Shown: positions 52,817-64,000 of the stretch, piece by piece
Layout of the letters: each line of letters begins with the position of its first letter
Numbering within the stretch: the first letter of the stretch is position 1
Assembly: GCA_937899905.1 (NCBI GenBank)
Contig: CALCCF010000049.1
Location: 1 to 64,000 of the forward strand
Direction: 5' to 3'
Source of the DNA: an uncultured Phycisphaeraceae bacterium
GTDB taxonomy: Bacteria; Planctomycetota; Phycisphaerae; Phycisphaerales; UBA1924
DNA: 64,000 bases
The notes under the pieces: model-generated
Told to the model about the DNA's origin: nothing
What the model saw: the letters and a program-made list of their open reading frames with translations, nothing else
Databases searched by the model: none
Translations under genes and position numbers: made by a program

Positions 52817-54823
52817 ATGAGCAAGTACAACATCGATGACATCCTCAGCGAGTTGTCCGATACGCCCGCGCCTGGGAAGCCAGCGGCCAAGGGCAAGGGC
52901 GCTCGGCACCGCATCGACGAGTCGGAGCAGTCCTTTAGCCCGCTGCCTTCGATGCCGGCCCACCAGGGCGACGCCGGCCGCGACGCGGCGGCCGACGATC
53001 CCGCCGTCAAGCAACGGCCGAAGCACGCGGCCGAGTCCAAGGTCGGCAAGGCGATCAGCGATGTCTTCGCCCCCGAGGAAGACAGCGTTGGCGATGAGTA
53101 CGACACGACCGAACTCGCCGAGCGGCTCGTCGAAGCCGAGGCCGTGTCGGCCGAGGACATGGCCCAGGCGCAGAACATCGTCAAGCAGACGCCCGGCCGT
53201 CGCTTGGTCGAGGTATTGCTGGAGCGCGGGGCCGATGAGGAAGCCGTCCAGCGTGTTGTGGCGACGAATGCCAGCCTCGTGTTCGAGCGCATCGATCTCG
53301 ATTCTGGTCTCGACGGCGGCTTCGATGGCACGATGCTCCAGCGGCTTGGCGGGGACTATTGCCGCGAGCACCAGGTCCTGCCGCTGAGGACCGAGGGGCA
53401 GCGCGCGGTCGTGGGTGTCGTCAGACCCGACGATGTCTTCTTGTTCGACGAGCTTCGTGAGCGGCTCGGAGTCGTCGGCGTCAAGATCGTGGTGGTCACG
53501 GGCTTTGACATCCGCGGCGCGCTCGAAGTCGCGGGCATGGGCGAGCACGCTGAGGAGCCCGAAGACGTCGACCTCAATGAGATCCTTGACCAGGTCGATG
53601 AGCAGGACGTTCAGGTCGAGAAGAGCGAGTCGCAAGAGGTCGACCTGGAGCAGAAGGCCGGCGAGAGCCCGGTCATCCGCTACGTGAACTACATCATCCA
53701 GCAGGCGATCAAGGACGGGGCTAGCGATATCCACATCGAGCCGGCCGACAAGAAGCTGAAGGTGCGATTCCGCATCGACGGCGTGTTGTTCGAGGCGATG
53801 AACCCGCCCGCGGCTATGTCTGCGGCCATCACCAGTCGCCTGAAGATCATGGCGAACCTGGACATCTCCGAGCGCCGCGTCCCACAGGACGGCCGCATCC
53901 GATGCGTGGTCGCTGGTCGCAAGCTCGATCTGCGTATGTCGACGCTTCCCAACACGTATGGCGAGAAGACCGTCATGCGTATCTTGGATACCAAGAGCAT
54001 CAACGTACAGCTCGAGGACCTGGGCTTCTCCGACGATGCCCTGGAGATCTGGCGGGGTTTGGTGACGGCACCTCACGGCATCACGCTCGTGACCGGCCCG
54101 ACCGGTTCGGGTAAGACGACCACGCTGTACGCCTCGCTGCGGACGCTGGACAAGAACAAGATGAACATCTCCACCGTCGAGGATCCGGTGGAGTACCACC
54201 TCGACGGCGTTACGCAGACCCAGACGCACGAGAAGATCGGGATGACCTTTGGCAAGGCCCTCAAGGCCCTGCTGCGTCAGGACCCCGACGTGATCATGCT
54301 GGGTGAGATTCGCGATATGGATACGGCCATGACGGCGGTTCAGGCCGCGCTCACGGGCCACCTCGTGCTCAGCACGTTGCACACGAACGATGCGCCGTCG
54401 AGCATCACGCGTCTGGTGAACATTGGCCTGGAGCCGTTCCTCGTCGGTGCGGCCGTGAACGGAGTGCTCGCCCAGCGTCTACTCCGCCGCCTGTGCAAGC
54501 ACTGCAAGGCCGAAGAGCGTCCGAGCCCAGAGATGGCCGAATACCTCGAGATGCAGGGCATGGCCACCGACAAGGTGTGGACACCAAAGGGATGCGAGCG
54601 GTGCCGCGGCACGGGGTACTCGGGCCGAGTTGGCATTTATGAGCTGCTCGCCGTGGACGACCGGCTGCGGGACGTCGTGGCCGGCAACCCCAACGTCAGC
54701 GAGTTCCGGCGGATGTGCCTCGAGCGGGGCATGGTCTCGCTCCGCATGGACGGCATCAACAAGGTTAAGCAGGGCTTGTCGACCGTCGAAGAAGTGCTCC
54801 GCGTCACGGACGGCAATCACTAG
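52817..54823 (+). CDS. pilB: type IV pilus/type II secretion assembly ATPase
   Basis: A 668-residue hexameric motor ATPase of the GspE/PilB family. An 80-residue disordered N-terminus is followed by the GSPII_E N-terminal domain (residues about 95-210) and the ATPase core. The core has Walker A GPTGSGKTTTL, the Asp box, Walker B VIMLGEIRD, the His box LSTLHTNDAPS, and a zinc site from CKHC and CERC. It drives pilin or pseudopilin assembly at the inner membrane. GAGGCGG lies 4 bases before the ATG. The PilC-type membrane protein and PilT are not in the window. Confidence 0.93.
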   Translation: MSKYNIDDILSELSDTPAPGKPAAKGKGARHRIDESEQSFSPLPSMPAHQGDAGRDAAADDPAVKQRPKHAAESKVGKAISDVFAPEEDSVGDEYDTTELAERLVEAEAVSAEDMAQAQNIVKQTPGRRLVEVLLERGADEEAVQRVVATNASLVFERIDLDSGLDGGFDGTMLQRLGGDYCREHQVLPLRTEGQRAVVGVVRPDDVFLFDELRERLGVVGVKIVVVTGFDIRGALEVAGMGEHAEEPEDVDLNEILDQVDEQDVQVEKSESQEVDLEQKAGESPVIRYVNYIIQQAIKDGASDIHIEPADKKLKVRFRIDGVLFEAMNPPAAMSAAITSRLKIMANLDISERRVPQDGRIRCVVAGRKLDLRMSTLPNTYGEKTVMRILDTKSINVQLEDLGFSDDALEIWRGLVTAPHGITLVTGPTGSGKTTTLYASLRTLDKNKMNISTVEDPVEYHLDGVTQTQTHEKIGMTFGKALKALLRQDPDVIMLGEIRDMDTAMTAVQAALTGHLVLSTLHTNDAPSSITRLVNIGLEPFLVGAAVNGVLAQRLLRRLCKHCKAEERPSPEMAEYLEMQGMATDKVWTPKGCERCRGTGYSGRVGIYELLAVDDRLRDVVAGNPNVSEFRRMCLERGMVSLRMDGINKVKQGLSTVEEVLRVTDGNH

Positions 54824-54838
54824 CTTATCGGTAGCCCA

Positions 54839-54868
54839 TTGACGGGGCGTTCCATGGTGCCATATACT
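54839..54868 (+). promoter_or_regulatory. promoter of the arsenic operon, leaderless
   Basis: TTGACG (54839-54844) and TATACT (54863-54868) are 18 bases apart, the best match to the sigma-70 consensus in the window. The arsR ATG starts 6 bases after the -10 box, so the mRNA should begin at the start codon. The arsR product would bind here; a loose ATAT-N18-ATAT symmetry spans the -10 box and the start codon. Confidence 0.7.
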
Positions 54869-54874
54869 GGCATT

Positions 54875-55270
54875 ATGGCGTCAATATCCCAACAAACAAA
54901 GCCAATCTCCCCACGCCAGGCGGCTAGGCGTCGCAGCCCAGTCGACAGTCTGCTCGACGTGGAGCTCTTCCGCGCCCTGGCCGACCCGACACGGCTCGAG
55001 TTGCTCCGATGCCTTCTCAAGTGCCGACGCGCGTGCTCGGTGAGCGAGGTGGCCGAGTGCTGCGATGTCGACTTCTCGGTGGTTGCGAGGCACCTCGGTA
55101 CGCTAGCTCGTGCGGGCGTGCTGGAATCTCGCAAGGAGGGGCGGACCGTGTGGTATTCGGCTCGGTATGACACACTGGCCGAGCGATTCCAGGGTTTGGC
55201 GGACACGCTCGCGGGCTTGTCGCCAGATGGCTCGTGCTGCGACGGCGTCTGCTGCGATGGGGGGCGATGA
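54875..55270 (+). CDS. arsR: ArsR-family arsenic-responsive repressor
   Basis: A 131-residue winged-helix regulator. LFRALADPTRLELLRCLL and CDVDFSVVARHLGTLARAGVLESRKEGRTVWY are the ArsR core. Cys residues are plentiful: CLLKCRRACSVSEVAECCDV in the core and CCDGVCC at the C-terminus, a pattern suited to bind As(III). The start at 54875 is set by the TATACT box 6 bases before it; a longer frame from 54839 would run through the promoter. It is the first gene of the operon, so it probably represses itself. Confidence 0.92.
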   Translation: MASISQQTKPISPRQAARRRSPVDSLLDVELFRALADPTRLELLRCLLKCRRACSVSEVAECCDVDFSVVARHLGTLARAGVLESRKEGRTVWYSARYDTLAERFQGLADTLAGLSPDGSCCDGVCCDGGR

Positions 55271-55271
55271 C

Positions 55272-55727
55272 ATGCCGACCCGCTCGATACCACGCATCTT
55301 GTTCTTGTGTACCGGCAATTCGTGCCGCAGCCAGATGGCCGAGGGCTGGGCCAACTCCTTGTTTCCGGATCGATTCGAGTGCGTGAGTGCGGGTACGGAT
55401 CCGCATGGCGTGAACGCCTTGGCCATACGGGCCATGGCCGAGGCCGGCGTAGATATCTCAGGCCATACAAGTAAATCGATCGCTGAGTGCGATCCAGATA
55501 CGCTCGACCTTGTCATTACGGTGTGTGATCACGCCAACGAGCACTGCCCGACGATGCCGGGAATGACGCGCTTCATCCACAAAGGCTTCGATGATCCGCC
55601 GCGGCTCGCTGCGGGTGCGAGCAGCGATGACGAGGCGCTGCCCCACTATCGCCGCGTTCGTGACGAGATCCGGGCGTATGTTGAGACGCTGCCGAGCTTG
55701 TTCCCAGACAACGGTTCGGTTCGATGA
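55272..55727 (+). CDS. arsC: arsenate reductase, thioredoxin-coupled type
   Basis: ArsC reduces As(V) to As(III). The 151 residues have the low-molecular-weight phosphatase fold. The P-loop reads [19 protein letters not shown] with the nucleophile Cys and its CX5R motif, and the two further redox Cys are in CDHANEHCP, as in thioredoxin-coupled enzymes. It starts one base after the arsR stop and overlaps acr3 by 4 bases. Its product is then exported by Acr3 or methylated by ArsM. Confidence 0.92.
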   Translation: MPTRSIPRILFLCTGNSCRSQMAEGWANSLFPDRFECVSAGTDPHGVNALAIRAMAEAGVDISGHTSKSIAECDPDTLDLVITVCDHANEHCPTMPGMTRFIHKGFDDPPRLAAGASSDDEALPHYRRVRDEIRAYVETLPSLFPDNGSVR

Positions 55728-56824
55728 GCGACGCTCCATGCCTGAACAGCAAGCCTCGCTTGGGCTTCCTCGATCGCTTCCTAACGCTATGGATCTTCCT
55801 AGCCATGGCGGCCGGCGTGCTCATTGGTCGGTTCGTGGGTGGTGTGTCCGAAGCGCTCGACGGCATGGTCGTCGGCACCACGAACATCCCGATCGCTATT
55901 GGCCTGATATGCATGATGTACCCACCACTGGCCAAGGTGCGGTACGAGAAGCTGCCCGAGGTCTTCAAGGACTGGAAGGTCCTCGTGCTGTCGCTGGTGC
56001 AGAATTGGATCGTCGGCCCGGTGCTGATGTTTGTGCTGGCGGTTGTGTTCTTGCGCGACTATCCCGAGTACATGACGGGGCTCATCTTGGTGGGCTTGGC
56101 GCGGTGCATCGCGATGGTGTTGGTTTGGAACGAACTCGCGCGTTCAAGCAACGACTACGCTGCGGGCTTGGTCGCCTTCAACAGCATCTTCCAGGTGCTG
56201 TTCTTCGGTGTATATGCATGGCTCTTCATCACGTTCCTCCCTCCCTTGCTCGGGCTGGAGGGCAGTGTTGTTGACATCGCGATGGCCGACGTATTCAAGA
56301 GTGTCTTGGTCTACCTGGGCATCCCGTTCTTGGGTGGCATGCTCACGCGGGCCGTGCTCTTGCCAATCAAGGGCGAGGCGTGGTACAGCACTGTGTTCAT
56401 TCCGCGCATAGCGCCGATGACACTGATCGCGCTCCTCGCCACGATCGTGCTCATGTTCTCGCTCCAGGGCCAGCGGATCGTGGAGCTGCCTCTGGACATC
56501 GTTCGGATCGCGATACCGTTGACGATCTACTTCGTTGTGATGTTCCTGGTGAGCTTCTTGATGGCCCGGAAGGTCGGTGCCGACTACCCCAGGGCGGCCA
56601 CGCTGGCGTTCACGGCGAGCGGTAACAACTTCGAGCTCGCCATCGCGGTGGCGATCGCCGTATTCGGATTGGGCTCAGGTGTGGCATTCGCGACGGTCGT
56701 CGGGCCGCTTGTGGAAGTCCCCGTTCTCATCGGCTTGGTCAGCGTCTCGCTCTGGCTTGGTCGTCGCTTATACACAAAGTCGCCGGATTCAATGGCCATT
56801 CCCTCGGAAGGAGCCGCATCATGA
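55724..56824 (+). CDS. acr3: arsenite efflux transporter, Acr3 type
   Basis: A 366-residue inner-membrane transporter with about ten helices. The family motifs [17 protein letters not shown] (with the conserved Cys), [15 protein letters not shown] and [20 protein letters not shown] are present. It exports As(III) with the proton-motive force and needs no ATPase subunit. The gene overlaps both arsC and arsM by 4 bases, so the operon is tightly coupled. Confidence 0.94.
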   Translation: MSDAPCLNSKPRLGFLDRFLTLWIFLAMAAGVLIGRFVGGVSEALDGMVVGTTNIPIAIGLICMMYPPLAKVRYEKLPEVFKDWKVLVLSLVQNWIVGPVLMFVLAVVFLRDYPEYMTGLILVGLARCIAMVLVWNELARSSNDYAAGLVAFNSIFQVLFFGVYAWLFITFLPPLLGLEGSVVDIAMADVFKSVLVYLGIPFLGGMLTRAVLLPIKGEAWYSTVFIPRIAPMTLIALLATIVLMFSLQGQRIVELPLDIVRIAIPLTIYFVVMFLVSFLMARKVGADYPRAATLAFTASGNNFELAIAVAIAVFGLGSGVAFATVVGPLVEVPVLIGLVSVSLWLGRRLYTKSPDSMAIPSEGAAS

Positions 56825-57693
56825 CCAACACAACCAACGCTGACGCACTGCGTGAGAAGGTGCTCAAAGGCTACTCCAAGATCGCCAAGGACGGCCAGTG
56901 GTCGGGCGTGCAGGCCGACACCGACGGTTCGTGCTGCGGCGGGGGCGGCTGCTGCGGGCCCACGACGCTCACTGCAGAGCAGGTCGCCCAGGCGGTTGGC
57001 TATGGAAATCGAGACATCGAGTCGTTGCCGACGGGGGCGAACATGGGATTGTCGTGCGGCAATCCCACCGCCATCGCGGCTTTGCAAGCTGGGGAGGTTG
57101 TCGTAGACCTCGGCAGCGGCGGCGGTATGGACTGCTTCTTGGCCGGGCCACGCGTGGGAGCGAGTGGTCGCGTGATCGGAGTCGACATGACGCCGGACAT
57201 GCTGAGCAAGGCCCGGCGGAACATTGAGAGCTACACGCGACAGAGTGGGCTCAACAATGTCGAGTTCCGATTGGGCGAGATCGAGAGCCTTCCGCTGGCC
57301 GATGGCAGCGTCGACGTGGTGCTCAGCAACTGTGTGATCAACCTGTCGCCCGACAAGCGGCGCGTGTGGAACGAGGTCGCGCGTGTCTTGAAGCCCGGCG
57401 GAAGGGTGGCGATCAGTGACTTGGCCTTGCTCAAGCCCTTGCCTGAGCCCGTGCTCGCCGATCTGGAGGCGTTGGTCGGCTGCGTGGCCGGTGCAGACCT
57501 TATCGAGGACATCCGTGCCGACATGCAGGCTGCCGGATTGGCAGGCATCGAACTCACGCCGAAGCCGGAGTACGTCAAGGCGATGAGCGAGTGGCAGGAT
57601 CCGCTGTACAACAAGATCATCGACGCGTTGCCCCAGGGATCATCAATCGCGGACTTCGTGACAAGCTTGGATATCGCCGCGCGCAAGCCGTGA
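56821..57693 (+). CDS. arsM: arsenite S-adenosylmethionine methyltransferase
   Basis: A 290-residue enzyme that methylates As(III) to methylated and volatile forms. Motif I reads [15 protein letters not shown]. The As-binding Cys are found in the [11 protein letters not shown] region, [21 protein letters not shown] and VGCVAGA, as in the ArsM family. Having both Acr3 and ArsM in one operon gives two exits for As(III). The start overlaps acr3 by 4 bases. Confidence 0.93.
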   Translation: MTNTTNADALREKVLKGYSKIAKDGQWSGVQADTDGSCCGGGGCCGPTTLTAEQVAQAVGYGNRDIESLPTGANMGLSCGNPTAIAALQAGEVVVDLGSGGGMDCFLAGPRVGASGRVIGVDMTPDMLSKARRNIESYTRQSGLNNVEFRLGEIESLPLADGSVDVVLSNCVINLSPDKRRVWNEVARVLKPGGRVAISDLALLKPLPEPVLADLEALVGCVAGADLIEDIRADMQAAGLAGIELTPKPEYVKAMSEWQDPLYNKIIDALPQGSSIADFVTSLDIAARKP

Positions 57694-57733
57694 CATCGGT
57701 CCCTAAGGAATGGCCGCGGGCTAGACTCCGCGA

Positions 57734-59286
57734 GTGAGATTCGACACCAGCCAGCACATGCGGCTTGGGCAGCAGATGAAGCTGTCTCCCAGGGTCATCC
57801 AGTCGATGGAGATCCTGCAGATGCCGCTGGCTGACCTCGAGCAACGCATCGAGGAAGAGCTTGAGGGCAATATGGCCCTCGAGATCGTCGAGCACAAGGC
57901 CGACAAGCAGAGCGAGAACCGCGACGAAGCCGATCGGCCGGATCGCGAGTTGACGATTGCCGAGGGCGGCGACGCGCAAGACGACTTCGCTCGGCTGGAT
58001 AGCTTCCAGGCCGATCAGCCCGACGCGGCCGACAACGCGTTCGATGGCCCGAACCGACCGAGCCTGGAACCACTCCCAGGGCATCGGGTCTCGGCGGGCG
58101 AGCGTGACGGCAAGATGGACGCCATGGCTGCCGCTCCTGCCCGGCAGGCGTCCGTGAGCGAGCAGCTTCTCGAGCAGTGGTCGCTCGCGGAGATGGATTC
58201 CGAACTGCGCGGCTTTGGGGCCTTCCTCATCTCGTTCATCGATGACGACGGGTACCTCCGGACGCCTCTCGAAGAGGTGGCGAACCAGGCCCCGGAGCCG
58301 CTGGCCGAAGCCGCCGGCGGACGGGAGAAGCTTGCTGAGCAGTTGCCCTGGGTGCTTGAAGAGGTGCAACTCGTCCTGGAGCCGACTGGCGTCGGAGCTC
58401 GCGACGCGCGCGAGTGTCTGCTCCTCCAACTCGATGCCGTGCAGGGCGATCCAGACTTTAACGAGGATCAGCAGACAGACGACGCGATCGAGTCGGCCCG
58501 ATGGCTCGTGGCCGACCACCTCGACGACCTCATGAACAACCGGCTGCCGAAGATTGCCGAGCGTACCACGCTGACGATCGACGAGATCAAGCACGGAGTG
58601 CAGCTCTTGCGTCGGCTAAGCCTGGCACCAGGCAAGCGGCTCGCACCAGATCGCAGCGAGCCGATTATTCCTGACGCGATCGTGGAGTACGACGAGGATA
58701 ACGATCGCTACGTCGCGTATCTCAACGATCGGAGTCTCATGAACCTGAGGATCAATCGTGAGTACGCGGAGATGGTGCGAGAGAAAGAGCTCGATAAGCA
58801 GGGGCGCGACTTCGTCCGCAAGAACCTCTCGAACGCGCAGTGGCTGGTTGATGCGATCGGCCAGCGACGCGACACGCTGCTTCGTGTGATCCATGCGGTG
58901 CTCGATGCGCAAAGGGAGTTCTTCGACTTCGGCCCAGAGAGCCTCCGGCCTCTGCCGATGACGCAGGTTGCCGATCAGTTGGGCATCCACGTGGCCACCG
59001 TCTCGCGCGCGGTGTCGGATAAGTACCTCCAGACGCCCAGAGGGGTCGTGGCCCTTCGGCGCTTCTTCACCGGCGGAACGCAGAATGATGCGGGAGATGA
59101 TGTCAGCTGGGCGGCCATCAAGGCGGCGATGCAGGACGTCATCGAAAAGGAAAACAAGGCCAAGCCGCTTAGCGACGAGGCGATCGTCCGCGAACTCAAG
59201 AAACGCGGCATCGAGATCGCTCGGCGGACGGTCGCGAAGTACCGCGACCAGCTGGGTATCCCTTCGGCCCGAATGCGCAAGACGTT

Positions 59287-59290
<4 letters not shown>
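57734..59290 (+). CDS. rpoN: RNA polymerase sigma-54 factor
   Basis: A 518-residue sigma-54. Region I is Gln and Leu-rich (LGQQMKLSPRVIQSMEILQMPL), region II is acidic, the core-binding region follows, a helix-turn-helix lies near PMTQVADQLGIHVATVSRAV, and the RpoN box ARRTVAKYRDQL ends the protein. It directs transcription from -24/-12 promoters with activator ATPases. The GTG start lies 6 bases after TAGACT with no ribosome site, so the transcript is probably leaderless. The hpf-ptsN genes that usually accompany rpoN in Proteobacteria lie at 24.7-25.5 kb instead. Confidence 0.96.
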
Positions 59291-61524
<2,234 letters not shown>

Positions 61525-61532
61525 GTTAGAGG

Positions 61533-62303
61533 TTAATCGCGCTCGGCGAGCACTTCTTCGAAGTGGGCGAATGCCGCGTCGATTCTCAGCCTCGAGCCAT
61601 CGGCCGTTTGGAGTACCAGGCGCCACTGCGCGTCGAGTTCCAGCACGGTGCCCTCCACCGACCGGTCTCCAACCCGGAACCGGCATAGGTAGCCCCGAAG
61701 GGTGCTGTGAGCGTGCCAGGACTCACGGATGTCGATCGCGTCTCCCTCGATCATCCTCGCGATGCCTTCGAGCACGGCCAAGGCGGTCTCTTGCCTCGAA
61801 GCCTTGACGCCGGCGTCCTCGATGCTCATGGCAGCCCGCGCGAGTCGGCCCTCGAAGCCGCTCCCACCTGCATGTACGTTGACCCCGACCCCCACGATGG
61901 CCAAGCCGTTTGCCGACTCGATCAACACGCCCGCGACCTTGCGGCCAGGCCCATTCCTGGATCGTTCGACAACATCGTTTGGCCACTTGATCGCGAGGTT
62001 GGATACACCCAGATTGGTGCAGCCATGGATCACGCCAAGACCAATGGCGATCGAAAGGCCAGTTGGCGGCAGGTGAGATCGCACGGCAAGGCTCATAGAG
62101 AGCGCCGCACCGTCGGCATCGAGCCAGGTTCGGCCCTGCCGACCGCGGCCCTTCACCTGGCGTTTCGCGATAACCACCCCTGGCTCGCCAGCGTCGGCGA
62201 GTCGGCGGGCTTCATCTTGCGTGGAATCCACGGTATCGAGCACGCAGACTCGGCCGAAGGGCGATTCCAGGCCGTCCACCTTCGACCACGGATCTTCGGT
62301 CAC
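61533..62303 (-). CDS. birA: biotin--[acetyl-CoA-carboxylase] ligase
   Basis: BirA attaches biotin to the biotin carboxyl carrier protein. The 256 residues have the biotin-binding TVDSTQDEARR and KGRGRQGRTW loops, and WPNDVV and KVAGVLIE in the core. The N-terminal DNA-binding domain of the E. coli protein is missing, so it is only an enzyme here. I chose the GTG at 62303, which overlaps the nadC stop as GTGA; an in-frame GTG at 62321 is the alternative. Confidence 0.93.
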   Translation of the reverse strand: MTEDPWSKVDGLESPFGRVCVLDTVDSTQDEARRLADAGEPGVVIAKRQVKGRGRQGRTWLDADGAALSMSLAVRSHLPPTGLSIAIGLGVIHGCTNLGVSNLAIKWPNDVVERSRNGPGRKVAGVLIESANGLAIVGVGVNVHAGGSGFEGRLARAAMSIEDAGVKASRQETALAVLEGIARMIEGDAIDIRESWHAHSTLRGYLCRFRVGDRSVEGTVLELDAQWRLVLQTADGSRLRIDAAFAHFEEVLAERD

Positions 62304-63265
62304 GTCGGCTGCTCGATTGACGGGCCGGCGTCGAGCCCGATGTCGAGCCACACTGCTTGGTGTGTGATCGCTCCAAGTGCGATTCGATCAACGCCGGATC
62401 GTGCGGCATCCCCGATCGAGTCGAGCGTGATGCCGCCAGAAGCTTCCAGCAACACACGCGACCCTGAACGATCGCGTAGCTCGACCGCCTTGGCAAGCAG
62501 CTCGGCGGGCATGTTGTCCAGCAGCACGATGTCGATGACACCTTCCTCAAGGCCAAGCATGGCTTCCAGCTGATCGAGCGTGTCGACTTCGACCTCGATG
62601 AATGCGGGCGCATACTCGGCCCGAGCCAGTTCGGCGACGCCGGCGACCTTGGCCGCAGCGTTGGCCGGGTTGAGTCCCGCGAGGTGGTTGTCCTTGACGA
62701 GCACCGCGTCGTACAGGCCCATGCGGTGGCTCCGACCCCCCCCGCACCGGACGGCGTACTTCTCGAGGTGGCGTAAGCCGGGGTTTGTCTTCCGTGTGTC
62801 GACGACCTGCGCTTTGCTGCCGGCAACCGCGTCAACGTACCGCTTCGTCAGCGTGGCAACGCCGCTGAGGCGGCCGAGCAGATTCAGGAGTGTGCGCTCC
62901 GCGGCAAGGATCTCGCGGCGGGGACCAAGCAGCGCACCTAAGCGCTGGCCGGGCTCGACAGCATCGCCGTCACGCACGAGGCCCCGGAACAACGTGGTGG
63001 TCGCGAATATATCGAGGATATCGCCGATTGCGGAGAGCCCGCACACGATGCCGGCTTCTCGGGTCACGATCCACGCTTCGCCGCGCTCGCTGCGGGCCAC
63101 CATGAGCGTTCCGGTGGTGTCTCGATGGTTGGGACCGAGATCCTCGTCGCGGCACAGTTCCAGCAATCGGCGGGTCAGCGCTGGGGAAACGAGGTCCTTG
63201 TACCACTGATCTGGGCCGTCGAGGTCAGGCATGCCCGCCTCGGTTGTCACGGATTCATCGTTCAC
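62300..63265 (-). CDS. nadC: nicotinate-nucleotide pyrophosphorylase (carboxylating)
   Basis: NadC (quinolinate phosphoribosyltransferase) makes nicotinate mononucleotide from quinolinate in NAD synthesis. AERTLLNLLGRLSGVAT, the DTRKTNPGLRHLEKYAVRCGGGRSHRMGLYDAVLVKDNH region, split here by its many charged substrate-binding residues, and EASGGITLDSI are diagnostic. The GTG at 63265 (321 residues) lies 5 bases after TACCAT and may be leaderless. The ATG at 63235 with GAGG upstream is the alternative start. Confidence 0.95.
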   Translation of the reverse strand: MNDESVTTEAGMPDLDGPDQWYKDLVSPALTRRLLELCRDEDLGPNHRDTTGTLMVARSERGEAWIVTREAGIVCGLSAIGDILDIFATTTLFRGLVRDGDAVEPGQRLGALLGPRREILAAERTLLNLLGRLSGVATLTKRYVDAVAGSKAQVVDTRKTNPGLRHLEKYAVRCGGGRSHRMGLYDAVLVKDNHLAGLNPANAAAKVAGVAELARAEYAPAFIEVEVDTLDQLEAMLGLEEGVIDIVLLDNMPAELLAKAVELRDRSGSRVLLEASGGITLDSIGDAARSGVDRIALGAITHQAVWLDIGLDAGPSIEQPT

Positions 63266-63301
63266 GCGAGATGGTACGACCACTCCGGCGGGCGCGGGCC
63301 G

Positions 63302-63307
63302 TACACT
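63302..63307 (+). promoter_or_regulatory. candidate -10 box of fabI
   Basis: TACACT lies 49 bases before the fabI start. No good -35 box is seen at 16-18 bases upstream. Confidence 0.35.
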
Positions 63308-63356
63308 GGCCCTCGCACAGTACCACCGCGGGCGCTTCGAGCCCCTGGGAGGCAAC

Positions 63357-64000
63357 ATGGGTCTACTGGACGGCAAGGTCGCCCTCATCGTCGGTATCGC
63401 AAACGAGCGTTCCTACGCGTGGCATATCGCGAAAGCCCTTATCGATCACGGTGCGACGTGTGCGTACACGTGCTTGCCCGGTGAAAAGAGCGAGCGTCGG
63501 CTGCGACGAGCGCTCGAAGCCCTACCCGGAGCCGGTGGTGAGAACCCGCTCGTCGTGCCAATGGATGCGGCGAGCGATGCGGACATCGACTCGGCGATCT
63601 CGGCGTTCGAGGTCAGCTACCAGTCGCTGCATGTGCTGGTGCACTCGATCGCGTTCGCCGCCCGCGAGTATTTGGCCAAGGACCGGTTCATCGACACGCC
63701 ACGTGACGCGTTCCTCAGCGCGGTAGACATCTCCGCCTACACGCTGCTCGGCCTCACCCGGCGTTGTCGCGAGTTGTTGGCGAAAGACGGCGGCTCGGTC
63801 ATGGCCATGAGCTATTACGGGGCGGAGAAGGTCGTGCCCGGCTACAACGTCATGGGTGTCGCCAAGGCCACGCTCGAAGCGACGGCCCGCTATCTCGCCG
63901 GCGAGATGGGGCAGCACAGCGTCCGGGTCAACACGATCTCGGGCGGCTATCTGCGGACGCTGGCCTCGAGCGCCGTGGGCGGCGCGGACAAGATCAGCGA
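63357..64000 (+). CDS. fabI: enoyl-ACP reductase, 3'-truncated
   Basis: FabI performs the last reduction of each fatty-acid elongation cycle. The 214 visible residues open GKVALIVGIANERSYAWHIAKAL, the family's NADH-binding loop, and continue with VHSIAFA and the catalytic region SYYGAEKVVPGYNVMGVAKA, where Tyr and Lys are spaced as in FabI. GGGAGG lies 5 bases before the ATG. The frame is open at the right edge, so about 40-50 residues are missing. It is transcribed away from nadC. Confidence 0.95.
   Translation, partial: MGLLDGKVALIVGIANERSYAWHIAKALIDHGATCAYTCLPGEKSERRLRRALEALPGAGGENPLVVPMDAASDADIDSAISAFEVSYQSLHVLVHSIAFAAREYLAKDRFIDTPRDAFLSAVDISAYTLLGLTRRCRELLAKDGGSVMAMSYYGAEKVVPGYNVMGVAKATLEATARYLAGEMGQHSVRVNTISGGYLRTLASSAVGGADKIS

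Noticed and set aside
54863-54888. Clear ArsR operator palindrome
   Set aside because: Only the outer ATAT and a few inner bases are symmetric; too weak to list as a separate operator.

Overview
The window looks like a piece of chromosome from a high-GC planctomycete of the class Phycisphaerae. This rests on protein style, not on a database match. Two secreted proteins end in the same dockerin-like tail (two DxDGDG repeats and a final Gly-Cys-Pro). There are two paralogous fibro-slime proteins, a zinc-ribbon membrane protein of planctomycete type, futalosine-pathway menaquinone synthesis (mqnB) and many small lipoproteins. The genes read as core chromosome. I see no insertion sequence, phage, plasmid function or CRISPR array.

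Layout. 1-13.6 kb: the end of nuoD, a lipoprotein hydrolase, a zinc-ribbon protein, a repeat-rich intergenic region with four 42-bp hairpin units, two dockerin-like secreted proteins with matching promoters, an SDR, tpiA, and ahcY behind an ArsR-methyltransferase fusion. 13.6-19.2 kb: asparagine synthetase, a PilZ protein, queF, a YhaM-type exoribonuclease broken in two by an in-frame stop at a run of 12 A, a Lon N-domain protein and ychF. 19.4-22.5 kb: a tRNA-Arg(CCU) gene interrupted by a group I intron, a small lipoprotein and two fibro-slime genes with strong hairpins around them. 22.8-26.7 kb: murA facing an hpf-ptsN-HPr-Trm112 operon, a DUF502 protein and tRNA-Ile(GAU). 26.8-36.8 kb: an RND efflux pair, a hydrolase, an HtrA protease, and queE-queC-trmB with an acetyltransferase. 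36.8-48.4 kb: a thioesterase, a 1495-residue AsmA-like protein, a LOG-family enzyme, a lipoprotein, a cation exchanger, an HD-GYP protein and a lone membrane-fusion protein. 48.5-54.8 kb: mqnB and a pilM-N-O-P-B-like operon. 54.9-57.7 kb: an arsenic operon (arsR-arsC-acr3-arsM). 57.7-64 kb: rpoN, copA, birA, nadC and the start of fabI.

How the genes fit together. QueF, QueE and QueC cover three steps of queuosine synthesis. The ArsR-methyltransferase fusion and AhcY form a likely self-contained SAM-cycle control unit. Hpf, PtsN and HPr form a nitrogen-PTS-like regulatory set, with the sigma-54 gene about 32 kb away. ArsC, Acr3 and ArsM reduce, export and methylate arsenic. PilM, N, O, P and B make the inner-membrane platform and motor of a type IV pilus or type II secretion machine, with no secretin, PilC-type protein or pilin in view.

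The points most worth a second look are the intron in tRNA-Arg, the split exoribonuclease, the covarying 42-bp hairpin repeats, and several genes whose start codon lies only 5-7 bases after a -10 box, which suggests leaderless transcripts.
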